From contig JADYYU010000253.1 in assembly GCA_020853515.1 (NCBI GenBank), forward strand, positions 1 to 7,843: 7,843 nucleotides of DNA, given 5' to 3'. Positions 6,541-7,843 of this stretch are shown one piece after another. The position numbers and the translations under genes are program-made. The stretch's first letter is position 1, and each line of letters opens with the position of its first letter. Source of the stretch: Chitinophagaceae bacterium. GTDB taxonomy: Bacteria; Bacteroidota; Bacteroidia; Chitinophagales; Chitinophagaceae. The notes under the pieces were generated by a model. It was not told where the DNA came from, made no database searches, and saw nothing but the letters and a program-made list of their open reading frames with translations.

Positions 6541-6571
6541 AAAAAACAGGCTGCCGGATGGGCAACCTGTT
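6541..6571 (-). terminator. Rho-independent terminator of the peptidyl-prolyl isomerase gene
   Basis: AACAGG-c-TGCC (6545-6555) pairs with GGCA-a-CCTGTT (6561-6571): ten base pairs with one mismatch and a five-base loop. On the minus strand the stem runs into a T-run (complement of the A-run at 6541-6546, which overlaps the stem base). It begins 21 bases after the stop codon of the upstream minus-strand gene. Confidence 0.83.
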
Positions 6572-6592
6572 CATTTCGGATGTAATTAAATT

Positions 6593-7843
6593 TTATTTTT
6601 TTACCATGCTTTTCAGCGCACCTTCGTTTACCACCACCGGATATGTTGATTCGAGTGTACTGATCCATTGCTTTTCAAGATATTCCTGATAGTCAGACAC
6701 CACATAGCCACGGGCTTCACTCAATGTTTTTTGTGTTGGCTGATCGTACACTTCCTTCACGTTTACGATGCCGTACGAACCATCTTCGTTACGGAAATAA
6801 GGAGTTATTTTTCCGGCCACAAATTTTGTTCCGGCAGGAAATTTAGATTGTTCAAATTTGCCGCTTTCATACACGACCTTGTCCTGCGGTCCGTCACCAT
6901 TCACTGCTTTGGCAATTTCTTCCTGCGTTTTTAAATTTCCTTTATTAATTTCAGCGACAACTTTTTTTGCGACCTCTTCATTTACAGCTCTGTATTGTTC
7001 GGCTTTAACAGCAGCCGGCCACATATACTTCGACTTGTTGCTTTCATAAAACTTTTTAAGCCCTGTGGTATCAACACTTGCTTTGCTCCATACCGATTTG
7101 TCGGTTAGTTCAAACAGCATGATGCCATCCTGATACTCGGTCAGCAGATTACGGTATTCTTCATTTTCGTCGATCAGTTTGTTTTCCTGATAGTCGTACA
7201 AGGCTTTGTCAGTATAGTTTTTAAATAAGGATCTTAAGGTACTTTCTTTACCGCCATAAATTTTTCCTTTGGTATAGCTTTCAATATAGTTGGCATAGTC
7301 GGCTTGTGTAAAAACCGTACCGCCATCCATTTCAAACAAGTTGGCATTCATATTTTTATAGTTTGATGCCTTAAAGGTGCCATTATTTAGTGTGGTGTCG
7401 GGGATGGCTTTGATGAGGGCCGTTAGCGCCGCATCATTTTCTTTGTAGTGCAGTTTTTTCTTCAGATTTTCGGTAAACTGCTGACGGGCCACATCAATAC
7501 GTCCGTCTTTTTCGATCCGTTTTGTGTAATCATTTTTTACTGAATCAAAAGGTTGCAAAGGCGTTTTTTTGATCAGCTTAATGATGTGATAGCCGGATTT
7601 CGTTTTCAGCGGTTGCGAAAAGTCACCCGGATTTTTCAAGGCAAACGCAGCGTTTTCAAAATCAGGTACCATTTGTCCTACACCAAAAGTAGGCAGCGTA
7701 CCTCTGGTATTTTTTGAAAACTTATCTTCTGAATATTCATCAGCTAATTTTTCAAAATCAGCACCCTTTTTCAGCATAGCATAGACCGAATCTATCCGGG
7801 CCTTGGCAGCATTATCACCTTCTGCGCCTTTGCTGGCCTGTAC
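6593..7843 (-). CDS. SurA/PpiC-type peptidyl-prolyl cis-trans isomerase (N-terminal part missing)
   Basis: The frame stays open through the right edge, giving 416 visible residues from base 7843; the ATG at 7777 is internal. Visible residues 1-93 are most of a parvulin rotamase domain: GADFEKLADEYSED (27-40), then GxGQMVPDFENAAFALK (54-70) and SGYHIIKLIKK (83-93), all characteristic of PpiC/SurA. Such proteins fold and escort outer-membrane proteins in the periplasm. A spacer (103-165) leads to a second half. This begins with a helical segment (about 177-250, including EYQDGIMLFELTDKSVWSKAS) and ends with a weakly parvulin-like segment (262-366) plus a closing helix (DYQEYLEKQWISTL). This C-terminal half agrees with what I recall of large Bacteroidota foldases. 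The signal peptide and N-terminal chaperone region lie outside the window. It shares strand and compartment with the PDZ gene but has its own terminator. Confidence 0.9.
   Translation of the reverse strand, partial: VQASKGAEGDNAAKARIDSVYAMLKKGADFEKLADEYSEDKFSKNTRGTLPTFGVGQMVPDFENAAFALKNPGDFSQPLKTKSGYHIIKLIKKTPLQPFDSVKNDYTKRIEKDGRIDVARQQFTENLKKKLHYKENDAALTALIKAIPDTTLNNGTFKASNYKNMNANLFEMDGGTVFTQADYANYIESYTKGKIYGGKESTLRSLFKNYTDKALYDYQENKLIDENEEYRNLLTEYQDGIMLFELTDKSVWSKASVDTTGLKKFYESNKSKYMWPAAVKAEQYRAVNEEVAKKVVAEINKGNLKTQEEIAKAVNGDGPQDKVVYESGKFEQSKFPAGTKFVAGKITPYFRNEDGSYGIVNVKEVYDQPTQKTLSEARGYVVSDYQEYLEKQWISTLESTYPVVVNEGALKSMVKK

Noticed and set aside
1..7843. Mobile element, CRISPR array, tRNA or rRNA
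   Set aside because: I found no transposase or integrase motif, no regularly spaced short direct repeats, and no tRNA- or rRNA-like segment on either strand.

Overview
The window looks like ordinary chromosomal DNA from a member of the Bacteroidota, most plausibly a gliding or environmental lineage such as Chitinophagaceae or a relative; the exact family is inference. Four things point there: a large secreted protein made of SprB-type repeats that ends in a type B sorting domain for the type IX secretion system, TAnnTTTG promoter boxes, start codons without a clear Shine-Dalgarno sequence, and a SurA-like foldase whose C-terminal half has the sequence character I know from Bacteroidota proteins.

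Layout from left to right. Bases 1-1778 (+) are the 3' end of a repeat-rich adhesin-like gene, cut by the left edge and followed by a strong intrinsic terminator (1821-1861). Bases 2008-3195 (+) encode an unrecognised secreted protein with a helical N-terminal half and a probable outer-membrane beta-barrel C-terminal half. A 348-base non-coding stretch follows. It holds a structured element (about 3396-3447) that resembles a recurrent intergenic RNA motif of Bacteroidota, and then a TAnnTTTG box immediately before prfC. The prfC gene (3544-5133, +) encodes peptide chain release factor 3. I place its start 33 bases downstream of the first in-frame ATG, because that ATG lies upstream of the promoter box.

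The right part is on the minus strand and converges on prfC. Bases 5387-6397 encode an exported protein with two PDZ domains and no protease domain, with its own TAnnTTTG box and its own terminator. Bases 6593-7843 are the 3' part of a parvulin-type peptidyl-prolyl isomerase, cut by the right edge and ended by its own terminator. These two are probably separate transcription units, but both act in the cell envelope.

Taken together, four of the five genes concern the envelope or cell surface: a type IX cargo protein, a candidate outer-membrane protein, a PDZ protein and a periplasmic foldase. The fifth, prfC, is a translation housekeeping gene. I see no mobile element, CRISPR array, tRNA or rRNA. 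The points most worth checking are the structured element upstream of prfC, the near-leaderless prfC start, the unrecognised protein at 2008-3195, and a conserved extra cysteine pair confined to two of the SprB-type repeats.
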